64,000 nt of DNA from JAXIPB01 sp045403155 (lineage in GTDB: Bacteria > Actinomycetota > Actinomycetes > Mycobacteriales > Micromonosporaceae). The notes under the pieces are model-generated. The model saw only the letters and a list, made by a program, of their open reading frames with translations, ran no database searches and was not told the DNA's origin. The stretch is taken from the NCBI GenBank assembly GCA_045403155.1, contig JAXIPB010000013.1:1-64000 (forward strand). Direction: 5' to 3'. The position numbers and the translations under genes were made by a program. Shown here piece by piece: positions 34,162 through 42,924 of the stretch (position 1 is its first letter; each line of letters starts with the position of its first letter).

Positions 34162-35250
34162 ATGGACGGCCTGGAGATCGCCCACCGTCGGCTGCACAAT
34201 CAACATCTCGGCGGCGGGCCGCTGCCGGATCCGGTGGCCGTCGTGGCGCACTTCGGCGCCATGCAAGCGCAGGAGTACGCGGTAGCGAAGTGGTCGATCG
34301 CCCAACGCACCGCTGGCATTGACGACGCCACGGTGCAGCGGGCCATCGATGACGGCGCGATACTGCGTACCCATGCATTGCGCCCGACGTGGCACTTCGT
34401 GGCCGCGGCCGACATCGCCTGGCTCCAGGCGCTCACCGGGCCCCGCGTGCACGTCGGCAACGCCCCCATCTACCGCCAGCACGGGCCGGACGAAGCGACC
34501 GGGGCGAAGACCAGCGCCATCATCGCCAAGGCGCTGCGCGGCGGAAACTACCTGACCCGCGCGGAGCTGGCCAAGATTCTGTCCAGGTCCGGGTACGAGG
34601 CGAGCGGTATCCGCCTTGCGTACACGATGATGCGGGCCGAGCTGGACGGGCTCGTCGCCAACGGACCGATGCGAGGCAAGCAGCACACGTACGCCCTCAT
34701 CTCGGAGCGGGCTCCGTCCGCGGCGGTCCTTGAACCCGACGAGGCTCTGGCCGAGCTGACCCGCCGCTACTTCACCAGCCACGGCCCGGCGACGATGAAG
34801 GACTTCGCGTGGTGGTCCAGCCTGACCATGGCGCAGATCCGACGCGGGCTGCACCTGGTCGGCTCCGACCTGGAGAACGAGGAGGTCGACGGCCGGCGGT
34901 ACTGGTTTGCTCCGGCACCGTCGCCGCCGCGCGAACCGGTGCCGACCGCACACGTGCTGCAGGGCTACGACGAATACGTCGTCGCCTACTCGGAGAGCCG
35001 GTACCCGGTCGCCAACGTAGCCGGGCTGACCATGCCTCCTGCCAACGACAACGTGCTTACCCATCCGATCATTGTGGACAGTCAACTGGTCGGCTTCTGG
35101 CGACGCATCGTCGGCCGCGAGTCGATCGTCGCCGAGGCGCGGACGGCCCGGCGACTCACCGCCAAGGAGTCGCGCGCCATCGGGATAGCCTTCGATCGTT
35201 TCGCCACCGTCACCGGTGTCCCCGTGACGATCACCTGGCCAGAGGGCTGA
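34162..35250 (+). CDS. Winged-helix DNA-binding protein, AlkZ-like DNA glycosylase
   Basis: A 362-residue protein of the HTH_42 winged-helix family that includes the Streptomyces AlkZ DNA glycosylases. The QxQ motif that marks AlkZ catalysis appears as GAMQAQEYAVAKW near residues 34-46, and family segments HALRPTWHFVAAADI, YFTSHGPATMKDFAWWS and LQGYDEYVVAYSESR follow in order. AlkZ enzymes excise cross-linked or azinomycin-type alkylated bases; relatives with the same fold have broader or unknown lesion specificity. Start ATG 34162 lies 11 bp after the previous gene, so the two are probably co-transcribed. No biosynthetic cluster for a DNA-damaging product is visible, so general repair is the more cautious reading. 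Confidence 0.82.
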   Translation: MDGLEIAHRRLHNQHLGGGPLPDPVAVVAHFGAMQAQEYAVAKWSIAQRTAGIDDATVQRAIDDGAILRTHALRPTWHFVAAADIAWLQALTGPRVHVGNAPIYRQHGPDEATGAKTSAIIAKALRGGNYLTRAELAKILSRSGYEASGIRLAYTMMRAELDGLVANGPMRGKQHTYALISERAPSAAVLEPDEALAELTRRYFTSHGPATMKDFAWWSSLTMAQIRRGLHLVGSDLENEEVDGRRYWFAPAPSPPREPVPTAHVLQGYDEYVVAYSESRYPVANVAGLTMPPANDNVLTHPIIVDSQLVGFWRRIVGRESIVAEARTARRLTAKESRAIGIAFDRFATVTGVPVTITWPEG

Positions 35251-35474
35251 GTCTTCCGGGGAAAGGTTCTCTTTGCGCGATGTTCGGCGGTACTGATCCC
35301 CCGGGAGGGCGGCTGGCCCCCGGCTCGGGCGATAGCTCACCGCCGACGAGCGCCGTCGACTGTTCCTGCCGGTCCATGCCCAACGGCGACCTCGCGCGTC
35401 TCGACGGGTTGCTGGCGATCGCGATCGAGTGCAACCGATGACGTGCCAACCCGATGGATGCAGGCGACCGCTGC

Positions 35475-36350
35475 CTACGGGCGCATGCGGCGGCGAGGTA
35501 TGAGGTCCAGCACCATCGCGCAGCCGACGATGATCACGGCTCCGCCGAGCACCTGGACGATCGACAGGTGTTCGCCGAGCAGCACGGTGCCGACGACGAC
35601 CGCGATCACGGTCACGACGAACTCGACGCTGATCGCGATCGTGGCGCCAACCTCCGCGACCAGGCGGAAGTACAGGACGTAGGCCAGGGCGCTGCACGCC
35701 GCGGCGAGCACGACCAGGTACGCGTAATCCAGCGGCCGGGGCGTGGTTGGAACCGGGACCGCCAGAAGCAGGGGCAGCGTGATGAGCCCACCGAAGATGA
35801 ACGATCCGATGGTCTGCTCCCACGAACCGACCGCTCGGAGGTGCTTGTGCGCGTAATTGCTCCCGAACGCCGCCGAGGCCGCGGCGAGTATCGAGCTGAC
35901 GCAGCCGAGCACGAACATGCCGGTGACGGGCACCGCGGGGAAGCCCACCAGCAGGACGATGCCGCCGAAACCGAGGAACAGACCGAGCCGCCCCGGCGGC
36001 GTGATGTGCTCAATCCCCCAGACCTGGCCGATCAGCATGGAGAACAGCGGAATGGTGCCGACAAAGATGGCGGCCATCGCCGTCCCGATACGCGGAGTCG
36101 AGAACGACAGGCCGATCAACTGCCCCGCGACGCTGGTCGCTCCCACGACGGCTAGCGGCAACAAACGACCGAACATCAGCTTCCGCCTGGTCACCACCGC
36201 GATCAGCAATAGAATCGCGCTCGCGATGAATGCACGGAATGTGGCGGCACCGACCCAACCGAAGGCTTGCACGACCTTCAGGACCAGGACGAATGAGGCA
36301 CCCCAGATGACGGACAGGCTCGCGTAGTCGAAGAGCTGCCGCCGATGCAC
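35475..36350 (-). CDS. EamA/DMT-family transporter
   Basis: A 291-residue, ten-helix membrane protein made of two EamA halves. The first half opens YASLSVIWGASFVLVLKVVQ and contains RIGTAMAAIFVGTIPLFSML; the second contains GATIAISVEFVVTVIAVVVG and the closing LGGAVIIVGCAMVLDL. The SVIWGASF start is typical of drug/metabolite exporters (RhaT/YdcZ-like). Transport of an amino acid, metabolite or toxic compound outward is likely; the solute is unknown. A GTG start at 36350 is used. It stands alone, convergent with the glycosylase gene and divergent from the first toxin-antitoxin operon. Confidence 0.88.
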   Translation of the reverse strand: MHRRQLFDYASLSVIWGASFVLVLKVVQAFGWVGAATFRAFIASAILLLIAVVTRRKLMFGRLLPLAVVGATSVAGQLIGLSFSTPRIGTAMAAIFVGTIPLFSMLIGQVWGIEHITPPGRLGLFLGFGGIVLLVGFPAVPVTGMFVLGCVSSILAAASAAFGSNYAHKHLRAVGSWEQTIGSFIFGGLITLPLLLAVPVPTTPRPLDYAYLVVLAAACSALAYVLYFRLVAEVGATIAISVEFVVTVIAVVVGTVLLGEHLSIVQVLGGAVIIVGCAMVLDLIPRRRMRP

Positions 36351-36436
36351 AGAGGGAGGCTATAGCCCCCAAGGATTCGGTCGTCGACCGCGACGCTGTC
36401 GGAGGCCGGCACCGCGTGTCCACGGGACGCCGTATT

Positions 36437-36462
36437 CATACTTCAGGTACCATCTCAGTATG
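36437..36462 (+). promoter_or_regulatory. Inverted-repeat operator overlapping the antitoxin start codon
   Basis: CATACT (36437-36442) and AGTATG (36457-36462) are an inverted pair whose right arm contains the ATG of the antitoxin gene; a GGTACC palindrome lies at the centre. Ribbon-helix-helix antitoxins bind such short inverted repeats to repress their own operon. Confidence 0.5.
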
Positions 36463-36774
36463 ACTCGACGAGTAACGATCTCTGTGCCGGACGACGTCGC
36501 GGAACAGCTGGATGGCATCCCGGCCCGCCAGGTCTCTCAGTACGTTGCCGAGGCCTTGCGGAGGCGTCGCGCTGGCGACGACATGCGCACCGTTCTTCTC
36601 GCCGCTGGTCACCCGGAGTTCCCTTATGATCCGCTGGGAGCGGCCCGCCGACTTGCCCGAGCCAGGGTCAGCGCCGGTGCCCGTGACGCCGCTATAGCCC
36701 GCTTGGCCGATCTGTTGCACCGGTCAGTCGACGACATTCGCGGCGAGATCGACCGTCCGGTCACGGGTGAGTAG
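36460..36774 (+). CDS. Ribbon-helix-helix antitoxin of a PIN toxin pair
   Basis: A 104-residue protein whose first 45 residues fit a ribbon-helix-helix DNA-binding fold (RRVTISVPDDVAEQLDGIPA, SQYVAEALRRRRAGDD). The rest is a charged, helical region likely to wrap the toxin. Its stop overlaps the GTG of the PIN gene by eight bases, the usual coupling of antitoxin and toxin translation. The inverted repeat over its start codon is the likely autoregulatory site. It should neutralise the downstream nuclease. Confidence 0.75.
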   Translation: MTRRVTISVPDDVAEQLDGIPARQVSQYVAEALRRRRAGDDMRTVLLAAGHPEFPYDPLGAARRLARARVSAGARDAAIARLADLLHRSVDDIRGEIDRPVTGE

Positions 36775-37168
36775 CCCTTACTGGGTGCTCGACACCGGAG
36801 CGCTCATGGCTTTCGTCCATGGCGTGGAGCAGGTTGGGCAGATCCTCGTCGACGTTGCGGACGTCGAAGGGACGGTCGCAGTGCCGCTGATCTGCTTGGT
36901 GGAGGCCTACAGTCTTTTGCATTACGAGGAGCACGAGCATCTGCGTGTGCTTCGGCGCAATCCCATTGTACAGACGATTGTGCCGTCGTCTGATGTGGAC
37001 TATGCAGACGACTGTCCAACGATCGGCGGCATGGCCAGGCATGCCCGAAGGCTCGGTGCTGGCCATGCCGCGTACGTGGCATTGACGAGCGCCGCGGCGG
37101 TCATCACGTCCAGGGCGGACGACGTTCGTTCCCTGCTCGGCGCCGACTGGGTGATCGTTGAAGTGTAG
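36767..37168 (+). CDS. PIN-domain ribonuclease toxin (VapC-like)
   Basis: A 133-residue PIN-fold protein starting at GTG 36767 inside the antitoxin stop. Acidic residues expected in the metal site are present: Asp in VLDTGALMAFV near residue 9, Glu in LICLVEAYSLL near residue 46 and the late Asp pair in VITSRADDVRSLLG. VapC-type toxins cut tRNA or rRNA and stop growth when the antitoxin is lost. The fourth acidic residue, near GAGHAAYVAL, is replaced (usually D), so activity may be reduced or differ. It forms a two-gene operon with the preceding gene. Confidence 0.75.
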   Translation: MSSPYWVLDTGALMAFVHGVEQVGQILVDVADVEGTVAVPLICLVEAYSLLHYEEHEHLRVLRRNPIVQTIVPSSDVDYADDCPTIGGMARHARRLGAGHAAYVALTSAAAVITSRADDVRSLLGADWVIVEV

Positions 37169-37337
37169 CCAGAATTGTCACGTCTTGATCGCTGCGTCAA
37201 CCTGGTCGTGACCGTCGCTGGGCAGTAGGAGCGCGAGCAACGGGCGTGCGGTCGGTGGACCGTTAGGTGGAGGCGCCGCCGAGCGGGTCATGCGACGCTG
37301 AGGTCGTTTGTCGTCGCGCTCGTGACAAAGGGGATCG

Positions 37338-39806
37338 ATGGACGCCAGCGAAGAGTCGCTCGCGACTCTGTTCAAGACCGACGTTCGATTCGTGGTCCCG
37401 CGCTACCAGCGCCGTTACGTGTGGAGCAAGAAGAATTGGGCGGCGCTCTGGAACGACATCCTGGAAACGGTCGATCGCTATACGGGGCCAGCCCAGGTAC
37501 CTACGTACTTCCTGGGGGCGGCGGTGCTGTTCAGCGAACCGGTCGGCGGCCCACGCACGATGGTCGAGCGTCAGGTCATCGATGGCCAGCAGCGGCTCGC
37601 GACCCTGCAGGTGCTCTTCGCGGCCATCCGAGATGTCGCAGTCGCGCGGGGCGTTGACGACAGGTATCTCAGGACGCTGCGGAAGCTCACGCACAACGAC
37701 GACGAGATGAGCACCGATGACGACGATCGGTACAAGCTCTGGCCCACCCGTCACGATTGGGACGCCTTTCGTCTGACCATGGACGAGCGTGGGAGTGAAG
37801 GCACGAAGGATCCGCACGCGCTCATTCAGGCACATACCTTCTTTGTGCGCGCCGTCCAGGCCTGGCTCGCGCCGGTGCCGGCCGACAGGCTCAGCGCGAC
37901 CCTCGACCGGCTCCTCACGGTGCTCAACCATGGCCTGCGCCTCATGGTCATCGACCTGAAGCCGGGCGACAACCCTCAGATCATCTTCGAGAGCCTCAAC
38001 GGGCGAGGCATGCCGCTGCAGACCTCGGATCTCGTCCGCAACCACATCTTTCTCCTCGCCGAGGCGCAGCAGGTCAAAGTGGACCGTCTCTACGAGGAGC
38101 ACTGGGCGCGCTTCGAGGACGGCTTCTGGCGCCAGGACATCGGCAAGGGTCCCCGGGGCGGCGCACGACTCGACACCTTCCTCGCGTACTTCCTCACCAT
38201 GGAGCTCAAGGATGTCGTTCCGCACCAGGAGCTCTTTCCGCATTTTCGTCGCTACGTCGCCCCACAGACGAAGCGGCTGCGAGAACTGGTCGCGAGGTTC
38301 GCGGCCTACGGCGAAATCTACCGTGCGCTCGACCAGCGGATAACGCTCGACCCGTACGAGCAGCAGTTCATGTCCCGCCTCGATGTGCTCGACACGAGCT
38401 CCGTCATGCCCCTGCTGCTGCACGTCTTCGGCGAGTACGAGGGCGAGGTTCGGTGGAGAATCATCGAGCTTCTTGAGTCGTACCTCATCCGGCGCGTGAT
38501 CGTCGGCGAGGGCGCCAAGAGCTACACGACCATCGCGACGGGTGTCCTCAAGCGCCTCGAGGGTGCGAGCGATCCGGTGCAGGCCGTCCGGGATCAGCTC
38601 AGCAGCTATCAGGGCAAGACCACCGCGTGGCCGAGCGACGCCGACATCGTCGAGAACGTGCGTCAGAGGTCGATGGCCACGACCGACGGGAAGCGCATCC
38701 GGTTGATCCTGAGCGTTATCGACCAGGGTCTCCGCACACCCAAGAGCGAGCACATTACCTACGACATCGATTGCCTCACGGTCGAGCATCTTATGCCGCA
38801 GTCCTGGAACGCGCACTGGCCGCTCGGCACCGCCACCGCCGACGAGCGCCGCAAACTTGTCTACACGCTGGGAAACCTGACCCTCATCACCGGTCATCTG
38901 AACGGCGAACTCGGCAATGAGGCCTGGCTGAAGAAGCGGTCCGCGCTTGTTGAGTACAGCCGCCTCCACCTCAACCAAGGCCTGCCCGACAAGTGGAACG
39001 AGGACTCGATCCGGGCACGGGGAGCCACGTTCGCACAGGTCCTCATCCGGGTTCTGCCCGGCCCCAGCGCGACCACAACGCTGTTCAGTCCAGTGGACGA
39101 CCCGGATCTCGACGGCCTCGACGAGGCCGAGGGCGAGACCCTCGCCGAGGAGATGGAACCCGAGGCCCCTGCGGTCGAGCCAGCGCCGATGCCGTTCGCC
39201 CACTCGGACAACCCGATCGCCCGCCACGTCTATGAGGTGCTCGGCAAGCATTCGATCGGCACACGCCTGACTCCCCGGCAGATCGCTCGAACCACATCGA
39301 CCGACTTCCCGCAACAGCGACCGAGCGTAAAGGATGTTGCCGCGCTGATCGAGGGTGGCGCGCTGAGTGGAATCGAGATCACCACCAACAAGTCTGGTCA
39401 TCGTGCCGTGAAGCTATCCAAGCAGCAGATCCACCCCGAGATGCTCGACGAGGCGACTACCATCCTGCGGGCGCCAATCGGTGCGACGGATGACGACACC
39501 GGGAGTGCCGCGTTCCACGTCGAGATGGTGCAGCTCCACGCCCGGGCACGCGACGAGGCAGGCTACTCGGCCTCGATCTTCCTGCACCAGGTCAAGCAGC
39601 GCGGCGGCCTCGCCGTCGCGAAACACATCCTCAGCGGCGGCGAGCCTACCGCCGGTTTCCGCAAGCTGCTTGAGCTGAACCGGCTCGACCTGACCGTTGA
39701 GGCACTGGCGCTGCGCGAGGAGTTCGCGCGGCTGTTCACCGACGACGAACTCGCGCGCGCCCGCGACCGGCTCGTCCGCCACGGCGGGGTCCCGGACCAG
39801 GAATAG
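37338..39806 (+). CDS. GmrSD-like DUF262/DUF1524 protein with extra C-terminal module
   Basis: An 822-residue protein starting at ATG 37338 behind AAAGGGGATCG. The DUF262 (GmrS-like, ParB-fold NTPase) part has VPRYQRRYVWS, VIDGQQRLATLQ near residue 80 and FESLNGRGMPLQTSDLVRN near 217. The DUF1524 (GmrD-like HNH nuclease) part has DCLTVEHLMPQSWN near 481 and LGNLTLITGHLN near 511. Type IV enzymes of this family cut modified phage DNA. After a Glu-rich linker there is a further region, including a module near residues 722-815 (YSASIFLHQVKQRGGLAVAK, LTVEALALREEF, LFTDDELARARDRL) that I know only as an unnamed actinobacterial domain. Flanking toxin-antitoxin pairs support a defence role; modification specificity is unknown. 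Confidence 0.85.
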   Translation: MDASEESLATLFKTDVRFVVPRYQRRYVWSKKNWAALWNDILETVDRYTGPAQVPTYFLGAAVLFSEPVGGPRTMVERQVIDGQQRLATLQVLFAAIRDVAVARGVDDRYLRTLRKLTHNDDEMSTDDDDRYKLWPTRHDWDAFRLTMDERGSEGTKDPHALIQAHTFFVRAVQAWLAPVPADRLSATLDRLLTVLNHGLRLMVIDLKPGDNPQIIFESLNGRGMPLQTSDLVRNHIFLLAEAQQVKVDRLYEEHWARFEDGFWRQDIGKGPRGGARLDTFLAYFLTMELKDVVPHQELFPHFRRYVAPQTKRLRELVARFAAYGEIYRALDQRITLDPYEQQFMSRLDVLDTSSVMPLLLHVFGEYEGEVRWRIIELLESYLIRRVIVGEGAKSYTTIATGVLKRLEGASDPVQAVRDQLSSYQGKTTAWPSDADIVENVRQRSMATTDGKRIRLILSVIDQGLRTPKSEHITYDIDCLTVEHLMPQSWNAHWPLGTATADERRKLVYTLGNLTLITGHLNGELGNEAWLKKRSALVEYSRLHLNQGLPDKWNEDSIRARGATFAQVLIRVLPGPSATTTLFSPVDDPDLDGLDEAEGETLAEEMEPEAPAVEPAPMPFAHSDNPIARHVYEVLGKHSIGTRLTPRQIARTTSTDFPQQRPSVKDVAALIEGGALSGIEITTNKSGHRAVKLSKQQIHPEMLDEATTILRAPIGATDDDTGSAAFHVEMVQLHARARDEAGYSASIFLHQVKQRGGLAVAKHILSGGEPTAGFRKLLELNRLDLTVEALALREEFARLFTDDELARARDRLVRHGGVPDQE

Positions 39807-39889
39807 CAGGGCGGACTCCACCGCCGAGCGACCCGCCGACGCCCATGACGTACGCCGTAGTGTCAGGCGTCCGGCGTAACCTCGGCGCC

Positions 39890-42151
39890 GTGGAACTGGA
39901 CGCTCGATGGCTCCGCCGGCTCGGCGATGAACGGCTGGCCCGGCTGCTCACCCGACGGCCTGAGGCGGCGACGCCAGCACCGAAGTCCATGACCCAACTT
40001 GCCCATCGGCTGCAACAGCCGAGCACCGTGATCGATGCGATGCGCCGGCTCGATCTGCCGACGATCGAGGTCGCCGAGGCGATCGCCGCACTGAGCGGCG
40101 AGACCGACCGCTCGACGCTCGATCGCCTGCTTGGCGCCACCGACCCTGAGAAGGTCGCGCACGTCGACCGAGCCCTCGACCATCTCACCGACAGTGGCCT
40201 AGTGATTACGGACGGTGGGGCGCGAATGCGGCTCGTCGATGCGGCCCGGCTCGCCTGGGCGCGACCGCTGAGGCTCGGCCCGCCGGTCGACCAGCTTGTC
40301 GACGCATTGACGGTCGACGACCTGAAGCCCATGTGTAGTCGCCTGGGAGTTCCACCGCCAACACGCCGGGCCGATGTGGTCGCCACACTCATCGCGGCGC
40401 TGCGCGACGCGGGCCGAGTTAGATCTATTGTGGACAGCTCGCCGACGCCAGTGGCCGAGATGTTGAACCGCCTCGCGACCAGCGGCGAAACGGTCATGGA
40501 CCACGAGTACTACTACGGCGGCGCTCGGTACGGGAATGACGGCACAGCGGTGCGGTGGGCGGCAGCGCGCGGCCTGGTCATGCGAGCGGAAGCGTGGGGA
40601 ACCGAACTCGTAATGCCGCTCGAGGTGGCACTCGCGCTGCGCGGCCCGGGTTACACCGCGCCGTTCGACCCGTGCGCTCCGCCATGTTCTTTGGTGTCGA
40701 CCCGGTCGGGTCCTGCGTCTCCGGGCGGTACGGCGGCCGGCGGCGACTTCCTGCGGCTCGTGGCCAGTGTCCTCGATGGGGCTGGCCGCTCGCGAATCGC
40801 GACGATTCGCAGCGGTGGCGTTGGCGTGCGTGAGCTCCGGCGGCTGGCCAAGTCGCGCGGCGCCTCCGTCGATCAGCTCAAGCTGGCGTTTGCTCTCGCC
40901 CATGGCGCTGGGCTGCTCACGACATGGGCGGACGGCGCCACCCCGACCGAGCGCTACGACATGTGGCTGAAGGCGGAGCCCGCCGACCGGTTAGCCGAGC
41001 TCATCCGAACCTGGTGGTCGCTGCCCTACTCGCCGCTGGCCGAACCCGCCGCCGCGTGGGTGCCGAGTGACCCCGAGGACGGCACCGCGGACCTGCGGTC
41101 CGCGATGCTTCGTCTCTCGGCCGAACTGGGCGGTGCACCGAGTGACTGGGCCGACTTCGCGAAACTCGTCTTCTGGCGCCATCCGTACGTGCTCCGCACC
41201 GGCCCGCGCGGCATCATCGCCAGCGTTATGGGCTGGCGCGATGAGGCCATGATGCTCGGCCTACTCGACGCCGGCCAGACCACCGACATCGCCCACGCAC
41301 TGCTGGGCGAAGACGATGGTGGCGACGTCCGGCTTCCCGCCGCGCTGGCGGGCGTTGGTGAGGTCGTGCAGACCGCGCACCTTCAGACCGACCTGACGGC
41401 CGTCGTGACCGGCATGCCGTCCCCGGCGTTGACGGAACTGCTCGACGAATGCGCCGATCGGGAGGCGGTGGCGGCCGCGTCCACCTGGCGGTTCAGCCCG
41501 GCCGGCATCCGCCGCGCACTCGCCACCGGACACTCGGTCGACGGGTTGATCGCCAACCTCACTGCGATCGCCGCCGGCGGCGTACCGCAGACGCTCGACT
41601 ACCTCATCCGTGACGTCGCCCGCCGGCACGGCGCGATCCGGGCCAGCACGGTCGCGTGTTGCCTCCGCGGCGACGACACCGCGCTGCTTGCCGAGGTGGC
41701 GGCCGACCGCAAGCTGCGGCCACTTGGCCTTCGCCTGCTCGCACCGACCGTGATCGCGAGCGCGAAACCGCTGGATGAGACGCTCGCCGCGCTGCGAAAC
41801 GCTGGCTATGCCCCGGTCGAGGAGACCGTCGACGGCGTACCCGTCGTCGAGCAGGGCGGCCGCCGGCGCGCCAAGTCGAGACGCCACCCGGACGACGAGG
41901 CAATCGATGCTCGCCTGTCCCGGATGGCCGCGGCCAAACGTCGCGCCGCCCGATGGGATCCCGGGACCGACTCCGCCGCGCGAGCGCTGGCCTCAAGATT
42001 GCTTGCCGTGCCGGACGACGGCGAGCTCGCGAGCGGGGTTCCGAAGCCGGACAGGGCGACCATGGCGCTGTTCCAGCTCGACGTGACCGTCGTTGAGACC
42101 GCTGAGCGCACGCCGTACCGACCGCCTTGGCAGCGCGGCTATCGACGATGA
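39890..42151 (+). CDS. Helicase-associated (Helicase_C_3/XPB-type) domain protein
   Basis: About 753 residues from GTG 39890 (ELDARWLRRLGDERLARLLT, a family-like beginning); an ATG at 39845 is in frame and cannot be excluded. The N-terminal part is a series of winged helices (LDHLTDSGLVITDGGARMRL, DDLKPMCSRLGVPPPTRRAD), and the C-terminal part matches the Helicase_C_3 region (VVQTAHLQTDLTAVVTGMPS, WRFSPAGIRRALATGHSVDG, DYLIRDVARRHGAIR). Such proteins exist in most actinobacteria and lack a helicase motor themselves; a role in DNA repair or transcription-coupled processes is inferred from XPB-like relationship only. It lies between the GmrSD-like gene and the second toxin-antitoxin pair. Confidence 0.75.
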   Translation: MELDARWLRRLGDERLARLLTRRPEAATPAPKSMTQLAHRLQQPSTVIDAMRRLDLPTIEVAEAIAALSGETDRSTLDRLLGATDPEKVAHVDRALDHLTDSGLVITDGGARMRLVDAARLAWARPLRLGPPVDQLVDALTVDDLKPMCSRLGVPPPTRRADVVATLIAALRDAGRVRSIVDSSPTPVAEMLNRLATSGETVMDHEYYYGGARYGNDGTAVRWAAARGLVMRAEAWGTELVMPLEVALALRGPGYTAPFDPCAPPCSLVSTRSGPASPGGTAAGGDFLRLVASVLDGAGRSRIATIRSGGVGVRELRRLAKSRGASVDQLKLAFALAHGAGLLTTWADGATPTERYDMWLKAEPADRLAELIRTWWSLPYSPLAEPAAAWVPSDPEDGTADLRSAMLRLSAELGGAPSDWADFAKLVFWRHPYVLRTGPRGIIASVMGWRDEAMMLGLLDAGQTTDIAHALLGEDDGGDVRLPAALAGVGEVVQTAHLQTDLTAVVTGMPSPALTELLDECADREAVAAASTWRFSPAGIRRALATGHSVDGLIANLTAIAAGGVPQTLDYLIRDVARRHGAIRASTVACCLRGDDTALLAEVAADRKLRPLGLRLLAPTVIASAKPLDETLAALRNAGYAPVEETVDGVPVVEQGGRRRAKSRRHPDDEAIDARLSRMAAAKRRAARWDPGTDSAARALASRLLAVPDDGELASGVPKPDRATMALFQLDVTVVETAERTPYRPPWQRGYRR

Positions 42152-42203
42152 TTTGTCCAGCGCTCGGCGGCCGGCCGCAGTATCTGAAGCCGGGGCAAAT
42201 GCT

Positions 42204-42222
42204 GGTATGATATTGTCATACC
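42204..42222 (+). promoter_or_regulatory. Perfect 7-bp inverted repeat operator of the RelE/ParE-type TA operon
   Basis: GGTATGATATTGTCATACC: two perfect 7-bp arms around TATTG, 18 bases before the GTG of the antitoxin. Position and symmetry fit autorepression by the ribbon-helix-helix antitoxin. A GGGAGG ribosome site follows. Confidence 0.7.
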
Positions 42223-42240
42223 GAACGGGAGGTCTCCAAC

Positions 42241-42495
42241 GTGGCAGTCAAGAAGGTCGCCGTAACGCTCCCAGAGGAGCTGTACGAACTCGTTGAGAGA
42301 GCGCGGAAGATAGAGCATCGCACTCGCTCCGAACTCATCCAGGAGGCCTTGCGGACGCACTTTGGCGAGCCGGTCTACACCCCAACTGAGGCGGAGCGGC
42401 GCATGCTCGACGAAGCCCTCGACGATCTGCGGCGAGACCCTGGGTCCGGACGGCCATGGGAGGTCGTTCGGCGAGAGGCTCGTCCTCGGTCGTGA
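42241..42495 (+). CDS. CopG/ribbon-helix-helix antitoxin
   Basis: An 84-residue protein from GTG 42241 behind GGGAGGTC. Residues 1-45 are a ribbon-helix-helix domain (KKVAVTLPEELYELVERARK, RTRSELIQEALRTHFG) and the remainder is an acidic helix (ERRMLDEALDDLRRDPGSGR) suited to masking the toxin. Its stop codon overlaps the toxin start by four bases (GTGA). The perfect inverted repeat upstream is the likely operator. Confidence 0.82.
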   Translation: MAVKKVAVTLPEELYELVERARKIEHRTRSELIQEALRTHFGEPVYTPTEAERRMLDEALDDLRRDPGSGRPWEVVRREARPRS

Positions 42496-42788
42496 ACATC
42501 ATCGTCCGCCCGGCTGCGGTGGTCGACATCCAGGCCGCGGGCAAGTACTACGACGACGAGGTACCGGGGCTGGCTGACGATCTGATCACCGAGTTGGACC
42601 AACTCTTCGAGCGGCTCGCGGCCTTTCCGCGCAGTGCTCCACTGGTCGCAGGCTACGAACCTGTGCGACGAGCGCGCCTGCGACGTTTTCCCTACGGCGT
42701 GTTCTACCAACCACGCGCGACGCAGATCGAGGTGTTACGCGTGGTCCATAGGTCACGCTCACCCGGAACGTGGCGCGACATCAAGTAA
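42492..42788 (+). CDS. RelE/ParE-family toxin
   Basis: A 98-residue protein starting at GTG 42492. It follows the RelE/ParE pattern: IIVRPAAVVDIQAAGKYYDD, a middle helix (ADDLITELDQLFERLAAFPR), RRARLRRFPYGVFYQP and IEVLRVVHRSRSPGTW. The ending with His and basic residues is ParE-like, so gyrase inhibition or ribosome-dependent mRNA cleavage are both possible. Together with the antitoxin it closes the right side of the defence-like island. Confidence 0.85.
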   Translation: MNIIVRPAAVVDIQAAGKYYDDEVPGLADDLITELDQLFERLAAFPRSAPLVAGYEPVRRARLRRFPYGVFYQPRATQIEVLRVVHRSRSPGTWRDIK

Positions 42789-42817
42789 GCCACAGACTTT
42801 CACTCTCGCGCTTGGGC

Positions 42818-42906
42818 TCGTTGCAAGGCGAGCGGCAAGTCAGCCGGCGTCGCTCTCGCGCTGTTAGTACGACTACTCAAATCAACTTGCCGAACCCTTG
42901 CAACGA
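42818..42906. repeat. Long imperfect inverted repeat (hairpin 1)
   Basis: GTTGCAAGG (42820-42828) pairs with CCTTGCAAC (42896-42904), and inside it GGCAAGT (42834-42840) pairs with ACTTGCC (42885-42891), giving a two-part stem of about 24 bp around a 44-nt interior. This is too long for a simple terminator; a structured RNA or a remnant of a small palindromic element are possible. Confidence 0.6.
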
Positions 42907-42924
42907 ACGCGAACCTCGGCCGTC

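Noticed and set aside
34147..35823. 558-codon minus frame across the glycosylase and transporter genes
   Set aside because: Shadow of the AlkZ-like gene and of the transporter; composition is Arg/Gly-rich with no motif.
37263..39401. 712-codon open frame opposite the GmrSD-like gene
   Set aside because: The plus strand carries conserved DUF262/DUF1524 motifs in the same place; the minus frame has none and begins outside any ribosome site.
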